Source of the DNA: Methylobacterium phyllostachyos
GTDB taxonomy: Bacteria > Pseudomonadota > Alphaproteobacteria > Rhizobiales > Beijerinckiaceae
Direction of reading: 5' to 3'
Length of the DNA: 64,000 nt
NCBI RefSeq assembly: GCF_900103445.1
Contig: NZ_FNHS01000021.1
Coordinates: 1-64,000 of the forward strand
The position numbers and the translations under genes are program-made. Positions within the stretch are counted from its first letter, which is position 1. Each line of letters begins with the position of its first letter. Shown here one piece after another: positions 25,175 through 33,033 of the stretch. The notes beneath the pieces were generated by a model, which was not told the origin of the DNA, searched no databases, and saw only the letters and a program-made list of their open reading frames with translations.

Positions 25175-26452
25175 ATGGCAGACCTGTCCGAGACAGCCGA
25201 GCGCACGATCGCCCCGGTGCCCCGGATCACCATCCAGGCGTTCTGCGAGACCAGCGAGACCGCCGCGATGATCGAGGGGGCGGCCCTCGACCGGCGCATG
25301 CAGAAGACGCAGGTCAAGGTCCGGATGGGCGGCGGCGCTGCGGCCATCGAGGCCTACCGGCACGCGCCGACGCCCAACGTCATCGTGCTGGAAACGCAAG
25401 GGCCGCGCTCGAAGCCGCTCGAATGCCTCGATGCCCTGGCCGAGGTCTGCGACGAGGGCACCCGCGTCCTGGTGATCGGCCATCTCAACGACGTGACGCT
25501 CTACCGGCAGCTGATCCAGCGCGGCGTGTCCGACTACCTGATGGCGCCGGTGGACCCGCTGACCCTGATCGGGGCGATCTCCGACCTGTTCACGGCCCCG
25601 GGCGTCAAGCCGGTGGGTCGCACGGTGGCGGTCTGCGGCGTGAAGGGCGGCATCGGCGCCTCGACGGTGGCGCACAACTTCGCGTGGTCGGTCGCCCGCA
25701 GCCAGGGCGTCCAGACGGTGATCGCCGATCTCGACATCGCCTACGGCACCGCCTCGCTGAACTTCAACCAGGATCCGCCTCAAGGCATCGCCGAAGCGGT
25801 GTTCGCCCCCGAGCGCCTGGATTCGGCCCTGGTCGAGCGGCTGCTGTCCAAGTGCAGCGACACGTTGAGCCTGCTCTCGGCACCCGCGAGCCTCGACCGC
25901 ACCATCGACCTATCGGAGCCGGCCTTCGACGCCCTGATCGAATATCTGCGGGCGAGCGTGCCCTGCGTGGTGCTCGACGTGCCGCACCAGTGGAACGCGT
26001 GGACGAAGCGCGTGCTGACGGCGGCCGACGAGATCCTGATCGTTGCAGGGCCCGACCTCGCCAGCCTGCGCAACGCCAAGAACCTCCTCGGCGCGCTCAA
26101 GCATGGGCGCCCGAACGATGCGCCGCCGCGGATCCTGCTCAACGGCGTCGGCGTACCGAAGCGCCCCGAGATCGGCACGCCCGAATTCGCCAAGACCCTG
26201 GAGGCTCCGGTCGCGCTGACGATCCCGTTCGAGCCCGCCCTGTTCGGCACCGCCGCCAACAACGGCCAGATGATCGCCGAGATCCAGGCCGGCTCCAAGG
26301 TGGCGGAGCTGTTCAACGACCTCGCCGCCCTGACGCTCGGCCGCGCGGAGACCCGGCGCAGCGGGCGCGCGAGCCTGCTGGAGCCGCTGCTGGCCCGGTT
26401 CGCCGGCACCAAGCTCGGCGGCATCAAGCTCGCCGGCGGGAAGGCCTCGTGA
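25175..26452 (+). CDS. cpaE: Tad pilus ATPase-like localisation protein CpaE/TadZ
   Basis: A 425-residue protein: a receiver-like domain at about residues 18-140 and a MinD/ParA-type ATPase at 145-400. The deviant Walker A reads 'VAVCGVKGGIGASTVAHNFA', followed by 'VIADLDIAYGTASLNF' and 'CVVLDVPHQWNAWTKRVL'. The family places the pilus machine at a cell pole or focus. Its ATG at 25175 is 58 nt after cpaD, with no overlap. A co-encoded ATPase partner (cpaF) follows. Confidence 0.92.
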   Translation: MADLSETAERTIAPVPRITIQAFCETSETAAMIEGAALDRRMQKTQVKVRMGGGAAAIEAYRHAPTPNVIVLETQGPRSKPLECLDALAEVCDEGTRVLVIGHLNDVTLYRQLIQRGVSDYLMAPVDPLTLIGAISDLFTAPGVKPVGRTVAVCGVKGGIGASTVAHNFAWSVARSQGVQTVIADLDIAYGTASLNFNQDPPQGIAEAVFAPERLDSALVERLLSKCSDTLSLLSAPASLDRTIDLSEPAFDALIEYLRASVPCVVLDVPHQWNAWTKRVLTAADEILIVAGPDLASLRNAKNLLGALKHGRPNDAPPRILLNGVGVPKRPEIGTPEFAKTLEAPVALTIPFEPALFGTAANNGQMIAEIQAGSKVAELFNDLAALTLGRAETRRSGRASLLEPLLARFAGTKLGGIKLAGGKAS

Positions 26453-26482
26453 TGCGGTCCGACCGCGCCCTGGAACCGGCCC

Positions 26483-27922
26483 ATGTTCGGTAGACGCCAG
26501 ACCGGCGGCGCGGCCGCCGCACCCCTGCCAATCCCGAAATCGCCGGCCGCCCCGCCGGCCTCGGCCCCGCGCGACGCCGCGCCGCCGCCACGGCGGCCCG
26601 AGCCCGCGACCCCTGTGGTGGTCGAGACCGCGCGGTCCGAGGATTACTACCGCACCAAGAGCCTGATCTTCGGCGCCCTGATCGAGGCGATCGACCTCAC
26701 GCAGCTCTCGCGCCTCGACGGCGAGACGGCCCGCGAGGAGATCCGCGACATCGTCACGGAGATCATCGGGCTCAAGAACATCGTCCTGTCGATCGCCGAG
26801 CAGGAAGAGCTGCTCGACGACATCTGCAACGACGTGCTGGGCTACGGCCCGCTCGAGCCGCTGCTCGCCCGCGACGACATCGCCGACATCATGGTCAACG
26901 GCGCCAACCGGACCTTCATCGAGGTCGGGGGCAAGATCCAGCTGACCAGCGTCCGGTTCCGCGACAACCAGCAGCTGATGAACATCTGCCAGCGGATCGT
27001 CAGCCAGGTCGGCCGGCGCGTCGACGACGCCTCACCGATCTGCGACGCGCGCCTGCCCGACGGCTCCCGCGTCAACGTGATCGCGCCGCCGCTGGCCATC
27101 GACGGCCCGGCGCTCACCATCCGTAAGTTCAAGAAGGACAAGCTGACCCTGGAGCAGCTCGTGCGCTTCGGGGCGATCTCGCCCGAGGGCGCCGAGGTGC
27201 TGAAGATCATCGGCCAGTCGCGCTGCAACGTGGTGATCTCGGGCGGCACGGGCTCGGGCAAGACCACGCTGCTCAACTGCCTGACCGCCTTCATCGAGCA
27301 CGACGAGCGGGTGATCACCTGCGAGGACGCGGCGGAACTCCAGCTCCAGCAGCCGCATGTGGTCCGCCTGGAGACGCGCCCGCCCAACATGGAGGGCCAG
27401 GGGCAGGTCACCATGCGCGACCTCGTCAAGAACTGCCTGCGCATGCGGCCCGAGCGGATCATCGTCGGCGAGGTGCGCGGACCGGAGGCCTTCGACCTGT
27501 TGCAGGCGATGAACACCGGCCACGACGGCTCGATGGGTACGCTCCACGCCAACAGCCCACGCGAGTGCCTGTCACGTATCGAATCGATGATCTCGATGGG
27601 CGGCTTCACCCTGCCGTCGAAGACGCTGCGCGAGATGATCTGCGGCTCGATCGACGTGGTGATCCAGGCCATGCGCCTGCGCGACGGCTCGCGGCGGATC
27701 ACCCACATCACCGAGGTGCTCGGCATGGAGGGCGACGTCATCACCACGCAGGACGTGTTCCTCTACGACATCGTCGGGGAGGATGCGAACGGCAGGCTGG
27801 TCGGGCGCCACCGATCCACCGGCATCGGCCGCCCGAAATTCTGGGAGCGCGCCCGCTATTACGGCCTGGAGCGCCGGCTCGGCGAGGCGCTCGACGCCGC
27901 CGAGGTGGTCGATCGGAGCTGA
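26483..27922 (+). CDS. cpaF: Tad pilus secretion ATPase CpaF/TadA
   Basis: The 479-residue motor ATPase of the Tad machine, of the type II/IV secretion family. A proline-rich N-terminus (about 1-50) leads to the conserved N-terminal domain, then Walker A 'GGTGSGKTT' at 254-262, Asp box 'ITCEDAAELQLQQPHVVRLE', Walker B 'RIIVGEVRGPEAFDLLQAM' and His box 'GSMGTLHANSPRECLSRIE'. It hydrolyses ATP at the cytoplasmic membrane to drive pilin assembly. Followed by tadB after 3 nt. Confidence 0.95.
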   Translation: MFGRRQTGGAAAAPLPIPKSPAAPPASAPRDAAPPPRRPEPATPVVVETARSEDYYRTKSLIFGALIEAIDLTQLSRLDGETAREEIRDIVTEIIGLKNIVLSIAEQEELLDDICNDVLGYGPLEPLLARDDIADIMVNGANRTFIEVGGKIQLTSVRFRDNQQLMNICQRIVSQVGRRVDDASPICDARLPDGSRVNVIAPPLAIDGPALTIRKFKKDKLTLEQLVRFGAISPEGAEVLKIIGQSRCNVVISGGTGSGKTTLLNCLTAFIEHDERVITCEDAAELQLQQPHVVRLETRPPNMEGQGQVTMRDLVKNCLRMRPERIIVGEVRGPEAFDLLQAMNTGHDGSMGTLHANSPRECLSRIESMISMGGFTLPSKTLREMICGSIDVVIQAMRLRDGSRRITHITEVLGMEGDVITTQDVFLYDIVGEDANGRLVGRHRSTGIGRPKFWERARYYGLERRLGEALDAAEVVDRS

Positions 27923-27925
27923 GGC

Positions 27926-28918
27926 ATGCCAGATCTCGCTGCCGTGGGCGTCTCGAACCTGCCGATCGCCGCGGGCCTCATCGGTATCGCGGTGGCGGCG
28001 GTGGCCTATGTGGCGGTCCTGCCCCTGCTCGGTGGTGAGCGCCGGGCGACCAAGCGCCTGAAGGCGCTTGCCGTCTCTCCCTCCGGGGCGGCCCTGCGGG
28101 GTGTCGCGGTCAACCGGCGCGAGCAGGTCGCCAAGACGCTCAGCGAGATCGAGGCGAAGGCGAAGGGCGCCTCCAAGGCGACCGTGGAGCTGAAGCTCGC
28201 CCGCGCCGGCCTCGATTGGACGAAGCGAACCTTCTACATGGTCTCGGCCATGAGCGCCGGGATCCTCGGACTGATGCTCTTCGTGCTCACCGACAGCCCG
28301 ATCGTCGGGGCCGCCGCCGCCTTCGCGGGGGGCTTCGGCCTGCCGGCCTGGCTGCTGCGCTACCTGCGGATGAAGCGCATCGCGAAGTTCAACAAGGAAC
28401 TGCCCAACGCCGTCGACGTGGTGGTGCGCGGCATCCGCACCGGCATCCCGGTCGGCGATTGCTTCCGCATGGTCTCGCGCGAGGCCGAGGAGCCGGTGCG
28501 CAGCGAGTTCAGGACCGTGGTGGAGACCCAGGCGCTCGGCCTGTCGCTCGGCGAGGCGGTCACGCGCCTGTTCGACCGGGTGCCCACGCCCGAGGTCAAC
28601 TTCTTCGTCATCGTGATCAACATCCAGCAGCAATCAGGCGGCAACCTCTCGGAAGCCTTGAGCAACCTCTCCATGGTGCTGCGCGACCGCGCCAAGATGC
28701 GCGGCAAGATCCAGGCGATGAGTATGGAGGCCAAGGCCTCGGCCTCGATCATCGCCTGCCTGCCCTTCGGGGTGGCGGGCATCACGACCCTGACGAGCCC
28801 CGATTACATCTCGCTGCTCTGGACGACCGATATCGGCAAGATCGCCCTGGTCGGCGCTGCGATCTGGATGTCGATCGGGGTCTTCACGATCAAGAAGATG
28901 ATCGCGTTCGATTTCTGA
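27926..28918 (+). CDS. tadB: Tad pilus inner-membrane platform protein TadB
   Basis: A 330-residue T2SSF-domain membrane protein. The N-terminal helix is near residues 10-35, a pair of helices follow about 105-140, the cytoplasmic GspF domain (e.g. 'FNKELPNAVDVVVRGIRTGI', 'SGGNLSEALSNLSMVLRDR') spans 155-270, and the last helix pair begins near 'IIACLPFGVAGITTL'. TadB with TadC forms the platform turned by CpaF. It sits 3 nt after cpaF. Confidence 0.93.
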   Translation: MPDLAAVGVSNLPIAAGLIGIAVAAVAYVAVLPLLGGERRATKRLKALAVSPSGAALRGVAVNRREQVAKTLSEIEAKAKGASKATVELKLARAGLDWTKRTFYMVSAMSAGILGLMLFVLTDSPIVGAAAAFAGGFGLPAWLLRYLRMKRIAKFNKELPNAVDVVVRGIRTGIPVGDCFRMVSREAEEPVRSEFRTVVETQALGLSLGEAVTRLFDRVPTPEVNFFVIVINIQQQSGGNLSEALSNLSMVLRDRAKMRGKIQAMSMEAKASASIIACLPFGVAGITTLTSPDYISLLWTTDIGKIALVGAAIWMSIGVFTIKKMIAFDF

Positions 28919-28962
28919 CGGCGAGCCGCAAGGCTTGCCGCGCCCTTCCCGGATCCGGTCCC

Positions 28963-29940
28963 ATGATCGACGACATCGCCGCGAAGCTGTTCGATCCCCG
29001 GTTCATGGGGACGCTGCTGACCGCCATCGCGGCGGCAGCGACCGCCTTCGCGGTGGCGCAGCCGTTCTTCGAGACCGACAAGCTCGAGAAGCGGATGAAG
29101 CTCGTCGGCGACGAGCGCGAGCAGATCCGGCGGCGCGAACGCGCCAAGGGCGCCCAGGCCGCGACCCGGGGCACGCTGCGCGTCGAGCCCAAGGCCTACA
29201 TGAAGTCGATCGTCGAGCGGTATCAGCTGCAGCGCTGGCTCGCCACCGACACGGCCAAACGCAAGCTGATGCAGGCCGGCTATCGCGGCCAGGGGGCGGA
29301 GACCGCCTTCCTGTTCTTCCGCCTCGTCGTGCCGATCGGCGCGGTGATCGGCGCGGTGTTCTATCTGTTCGTGCTGGAGGCGCTCGACGTCTCCTACCTC
29401 ATGCGGTTCGGTCTGGTGATCGGCGCCGCCTACGCGGGCATCAAGGCGCCGGAGCTGTTCCTCGTCAACGCTGCCAAGAAGCGTCAGGCCGAGATCCGCA
29501 AGGCGTGGCCGGACGCCCTCGACCTCACGCTGATCTGCGTCGAATCCGGCATGGCGATCGAGCACGCCTTCCGGAAGGTGAGCACTGAGATCGCCACCTC
29601 CTCGGTGGTGCTGGCCGAAGAACTCGCGCTGATGACCGCCGAGATGTCGTTCCTGCCCGACCGGCGCCAGGCCTACGAGAACCTCGTGCTACGCACCGGC
29701 CTCGATCCCGTGAAAGCCGTATCGACCGCCCTGATCCAGGCCGAGCGCTACGGCACGCCGGTGGGTCAGGCGCTCCGGGTCTTGGCCCAGGAAAGCCGCG
29801 ACCAACGCATGACGGAGGCGGAGAAGAAGGCGGCGGCGTTGCCGCCCAAGCTGACGGTGCCGATGATCCTGTTCTTCCTGCCGGTGCTGTTCGTCGTCAT
29901 CATCACGCCGGCCGTGATCCAGATCATGCGGTCGCAGTGA
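28963..29940 (+). CDS. tadC: Tad pilus inner-membrane platform protein TadC
   Basis: A 325-residue partner of TadB with the same T2SSF fold: an N-terminal helix (LLTAIAAAATAFAVAQPFF), a coiled charged stretch, two helices around residues 105-160 ('FFRLVVPIGAVIGAVFYLF'), the cytoplasmic domain with 'WPDALDLTLICVESGMAIEH' and 'RYGTPVGQALRVLAQESRDQ', then the C-terminal helix 'LTVPMILFFLPVLFVVIIT'. Last gene of the operon; no tadD, tadE, tadG or cpaA is visible here. Confidence 0.93.
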   Translation: MIDDIAAKLFDPRFMGTLLTAIAAAATAFAVAQPFFETDKLEKRMKLVGDEREQIRRRERAKGAQAATRGTLRVEPKAYMKSIVERYQLQRWLATDTAKRKLMQAGYRGQGAETAFLFFRLVVPIGAVIGAVFYLFVLEALDVSYLMRFGLVIGAAYAGIKAPELFLVNAAKKRQAEIRKAWPDALDLTLICVESGMAIEHAFRKVSTEIATSSVVLAEELALMTAEMSFLPDRRQAYENLVLRTGLDPVKAVSTALIQAERYGTPVGQALRVLAQESRDQRMTEAEKKAAALPPKLTVPMILFFLPVLFVVIITPAVIQIMRSQ

Positions 29941-29942
29941 CG

Positions 29943-29961
29943 GCCGGGCGCGACGCCCGGC
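29943..29961. terminator. hairpin after tadC, no T-run
   Basis: GCCGGGCG-CGA-CGCCCGGC forms a perfect 8-bp stem between the convergent ends of tadC and the GcrA-like gene; the latter's stop codon starts at its edge. No T-run follows, so it could be a bidirectional stem stabilising both transcripts. Confidence 0.4.
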
Positions 29962-30195
29962 TCAGCGGATGCGGCCCGGCCGTGTGGGCTCGAACACGAT
30001 CCGGCGGTGGTAGGCACACCAGCTCTTTCCGTCGGACACGGGCGCGCCGCAGCAGATCGCCCGGTCGTTCGGCTCGCCGATGATGTACTTGCACACGAAG
30101 GCCCCCGATTGCGCGAACGGCACACGCAGGTCGGCCGACGGCTCCTTGATGGTCTCGGCATCGCCGATCTGGGACATGCGAACGAGTTGATTCAT
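29962..30195 (-). CDS. mini-protein resembling only the GcrA C-terminal domain
   Basis: A 77-residue protein (start ATG 30195; a second ATG at 30219 adds 8 residues and follows GGCAGG). Its second half, 'VCKYIIGEPNDRAICCGAPV' then 'DGKSWCAYHRRIVFEPTR', matches the Cys-containing end of the alphaproteobacterial cell-cycle regulator GcrA (pattern C-x3-G-[DE]-P-n-C-G-A-P-n-G-n-C-x2-H). The GcrA DNA-binding HTH is absent; the first 35 residues look like a short disordered lead. In full GcrA this C-terminal part contacts sigma-70. The similarity is by eye and the role unknown. Confidence 0.6.
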   Translation of the reverse strand: MNQLVRMSQIGDAETIKEPSADLRVPFAQSGAFVCKYIIGEPNDRAICCGAPVSDGKSWCAYHRRIVFEPTRPGRIR

Positions 30196-30599
30196 GGTAT
30201 CGATCGGCTCAATAAGCATCCTGCCGGGCGGGTGCGGGGCCCCTGCAGATGGAGAAGGTGGAACGCCTTTCCCTCAAGGCGGCGACCCCGAAACGCGTCC
30301 GTCGGAACGGCATCCGGGTCAGCCCGCTCGATGCCGGCCTGCAACGGCCGGCGCGATCGGCGTCATCATGTTGTCGTAACTGGGGTTAAGGCTCTTTAAA
30401 ACAAGACCAGCCTGCGCGCGTTGCATCGGAGCACGGTGCGGGATGCGTAGCTCATCGCGGACGCCGCCGGTTCGATTGGCATTCGCCAGGCTGACGAAAC
30501 GATACGAACGCTCCGACTCAGGCGTCCTCTGGACGTGCAAGCCGGATCGACCTGTGGTTTGCTGCGGCCTTCCCGAGACCAGTGCCGGATCCGCCGCCC
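30196..30599. other. 404-nt intergenic region, divergent promoters expected
   Basis: Separates the minus-strand GcrA-like gene from the plus-strand sulfurtransferase. A sigma-70-like pair TTGTCG at 30371 and CTTTAA 17 nt later points toward the plus strand. No gene, strong hairpin or repeat was found. Confidence 0.4.
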
Positions 30600-31445
30600 A
30601 TGGCCCACGCGCCCCTCGTGTCACCCGATTGGCTGCACGACCGCCTCACCGCCCCCGACATCGTGGTCCTCGACGCCTCCTGGTATCTGCCGGCCGCCGG
30701 CCGGGACCCTGAGGCCGAGTTCCGCGCAGCCCACATCCCCGGAGCCCGGCGCTTCGATCTCGATGCCATGAGCGACACCGAGTCGAACCTGCCGCACATG
30801 CTGCCCCGCCCGGAGGTCTTCGCCGCGCGGATGCGGGCGCTCGGTGTCGGCGACGGCCAGCAGATCGTCGTCTACGATGGGATGGGTCTGTTCTCGGCGC
30901 CGCGGGTCTGGTGGATGCTCAAGGCCTTCGGGGTGCGCGACGCCCTGGTGCTGGATGGCGGTCTCCCGGCCTGGATCGCAGCCGGCTATCCCACCGAGGA
31001 GGGCGAGCCGCAGCCCCGCGAGCGCCGGCACTTCACCGCCCGGCTCGATCACGGTGCGGTGGCGGACGCCGATGACGTCGCGCGCGCCCTGGCCACCGGC
31101 TCGGCCCAGGTGGTGGATGCCCGCTCGGGCACGCGGTACCGCGGCGAGGAGCCGGAGCCGCGCCCCGGCGTCCGCCCCGGCCACATGCCGGGCGCCCGCA
31201 ACCTGCACTACGCGGCTTTGCAGCGCGACGGCCGGATGAAGAGCCCGGAGGAACTGGCCGCGGTCTTTGCGGAGAACGACGTGGATCCGGACCGGCCGAT
31301 CGTGACCACCTGCGGCTCCGGGGTGACCGCGGCGATCATCGCGCTGGCCCTGGAGACGATGGGCCGGCACGCTCGCGGCCTCTATGACGGCTCTTGGTCC
31401 GAATGGGGCGCCGACCAGAACCGGGCGGTGGCGACCGGGGCCTGA
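30600..31445 (+). CDS. sseA: 3-mercaptopyruvate sulfurtransferase
   Basis: A 281-residue two-domain rhodanese. The first domain holds 'IVVLDASWYLPAAGRDPEAE' and 'AHIPGARRFDLD'; the second holds the active-site loop CGSGVTA with the catalytic Cys near residue 238, the loop type of mercaptopyruvate sulfurtransferases as opposed to thiosulfate rhodaneses (CRxGx[RT]). It transfers sulfur from 3-mercaptopyruvate to thiol acceptors or cyanide. The ATG at 30600 matches the family start; an in-frame ATG six codons earlier is possible. Confidence 0.9.
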   Translation: MAHAPLVSPDWLHDRLTAPDIVVLDASWYLPAAGRDPEAEFRAAHIPGARRFDLDAMSDTESNLPHMLPRPEVFAARMRALGVGDGQQIVVYDGMGLFSAPRVWWMLKAFGVRDALVLDGGLPAWIAAGYPTEEGEPQPRERRHFTARLDHGAVADADDVARALATGSAQVVDARSGTRYRGEEPEPRPGVRPGHMPGARNLHYAALQRDGRMKSPEELAAVFAENDVDPDRPIVTTCGSGVTAAIIALALETMGRHARGLYDGSWSEWGADQNRAVATGA

Positions 31446-31556
31446 CCCTCCGGCTCGTCAGCAATCAGCGGGCGGCGCCCGGACCGCCTTGAACAGGACA
31501 TGATCCAATCCGATATATCGAAAGCGCCTGCGGTTGGGCGCTCTACGGAGAAGATC

Positions 31557-32033
31557 ATGCCGCATCACGACACCACCGCCCTCTCGGGCACCATCCAGCA
31601 CGTCTTCGCGCACCGCTTCACCCTCGAGGCGGACGGGACGACACATTTGGCCGATCTGGGCCCCAAGGGCGCGGACGCGTTCCCGCTCACGGCCGGCCTT
31701 CGCGTCAGCCTGGAGGGTGAGCGCCGCCCTTCGGAGATCAAGGTCACGCGGATCGCGGCCGATGGCCGGGAGCCGGTGCTGATCCAGCACAAGAAGCCCC
31801 ACCATCCGCCCGGTCCGGCGCGGCCGGACGTTCCGGCCGATCCCGCCCAGGCCCTCGCGGCCGCTGCCGCCAGCGGCTGGACGGTGACCGACACGCCGCG
31901 CCGGAAGCCCAAGCATTTCGAGCTTCTGGCGCACCGGGGCGATGACGTGGCCACCGAACTGCACGTCGATTTCGCCGGGACGATCTACAAGCAGAAGCCG
32001 GCCGATCCCGCGAAATGGGCCGCGGGCGCCTAA
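31557..32033 (+). CDS. 158-residue hypothetical protein
   Basis: Starts MPHHDTTALSGTIQHVFAHR at ATG 31557, with CGGAGAAG upstream; soluble, without a signal peptide. The first half (to 'DGREPVLIQHKKPHHPPGP') may fold as a small beta-rich domain, followed by a proline/alanine linker and a C-terminal region 'KPKHFELLAHRGDDVATELH'. I recognise no family. It follows the sulfurtransferase by 111 nt and precedes a dispersed repeat, so it may be a single-gene unit. Confidence 0.6.
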   Translation: MPHHDTTALSGTIQHVFAHRFTLEADGTTHLADLGPKGADAFPLTAGLRVSLEGERRPSEIKVTRIAADGREPVLIQHKKPHHPPGPARPDVPADPAQALAAAAASGWTVTDTPRRKPKHFELLAHRGDDVATELHVDFAGTIYKQKPADPAKWAAGA

Positions 32034-32043
32034 ACACGGACTG

Positions 32044-32150
32044 ATCGAAGGTCCCGGATCCAAAAGGTCCGGGACCTTTTGCGGGTGCAGGGCAGAGCCC
32101 TTCATAGAGCCGTGCCGGATGACAGCCAGGGCTTCGCCCCGGTCTCCCAC
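32044..32150. repeat. intergenic palindromic repeat, copy B
   Basis: Shares TCGAAGGTCC, the hairpin CAAAAGG-n-CCTTTTG and GCGGGTGCAGGGC with the block at 5783-5905. The inner stem CAAAAGGTCC-GGGACCTTTTG is strong (with no long T-run). Located between the convergent 158-residue gene and ftrC. Confidence 0.6.
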
Positions 32151-32159
32151 CAAGCAGCG

Positions 32160-32984
32160 TCAGGCGGCCCGCACGGCGCGCCGCTTGTCGGCGGCGCTCC
32201 ACTGCATTAGCCCGATCATCACGGCGATGGTCGCGACGTAGACGAGCCCCTGCAGGGCGGTCGGCCGGTCGGTGTAGCCGACGAGCGCGTGCAGGATCCG
32301 GCCCGGCCAGGAATTCTCGGCGATCACGCCGGAGCTGTTCCAGAGAGTATGGCCGAGGACGTCGATCACACCGGCATTGGCCAGGAACTGGGCGGCCTGC
32401 GCGGCGAGGCCCGCGGCCAGGAAGATGATCAGCACGCTCGTCACCGAGAAGACGTAGCGGCTCGGGATCGAGGCCAGCCCGAAATACGTCACCGCCGAGA
32501 GCAGCGCGCCTGCCCCTATGCCGGCCACGGCGCCGAACTGGATATCGGCTCCCGAGGTGCCCGAGGCCACGAGGCCGTAGAGGAACAGCACCAGCTCGGC
32601 GCCCTCGCGCAGGATCGCGGCGCCGATGACAATCGAGAGGGCGGCGGCCTCGCGCTCGCCCGAGCGCACCGCCGCGCTGGCCACGCGCAGCTCGCCCGCC
32701 AGCTCCTTGCCGTGCTTACTCATCCAGGTGTTGTGCCAGACGAGCAGCAGCACCGCGACGATCAGCACCGCGGCGTTCAGGATGTCCTGCCCGCTGCCCT
32801 CGAAGGCGTCAGAGATCTTTTCCGCGAACAGGGCGACGAGACCGGCGCCCACCAGCCCGCCCACGATGCCTAGCAGCACCCAGCGCATCCGGCCCGGGAT
32901 GCCGCGGGTCGCCGCCAGCACGATCGAGATGATGAGGCCCGCCTCGATGACTTCGCGGAAGGCGATGACGAAGGCGCCGATCAT
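32160..32984 (-). CDS. ftrC: FTR1-family iron permease FtrC
   Basis: Inner-membrane Fe permease of an FtrABCD system, 274 residues with about seven helices. Both FTR1 iron-binding motifs REXXE are present: REVIE at residues 10-14 and REGAE at 126-130. The ATG at 32984 is confirmed by the family start 'MIGAFVIAFREVIEAGL'. It is the last gene of the minus-strand iron operon and 49 nt after FtrD. It takes ferrous or ferric iron handed over by the periplasmic FtrA/FtrB. Confidence 0.92.
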   Translation of the reverse strand: MIGAFVIAFREVIEAGLIISIVLAATRGIPGRMRWVLLGIVGGLVGAGLVALFAEKISDAFEGSGQDILNAAVLIVAVLLLVWHNTWMSKHGKELAGELRVASAAVRSGEREAAALSIVIGAAILREGAELVLFLYGLVASGTSGADIQFGAVAGIGAGALLSAVTYFGLASIPSRYVFSVTSVLIIFLAAGLAAQAAQFLANAGVIDVLGHTLWNSSGVIAENSWPGRILHALVGYTDRPTALQGLVYVATIAVMIGLMQWSAADKRRAVRAA

Positions 32985-33033
32985 GGCGGTCTCCAGAGAT
33001 TGCGAGGTGTTGCGAGATGCCGCGCGGACCGCG

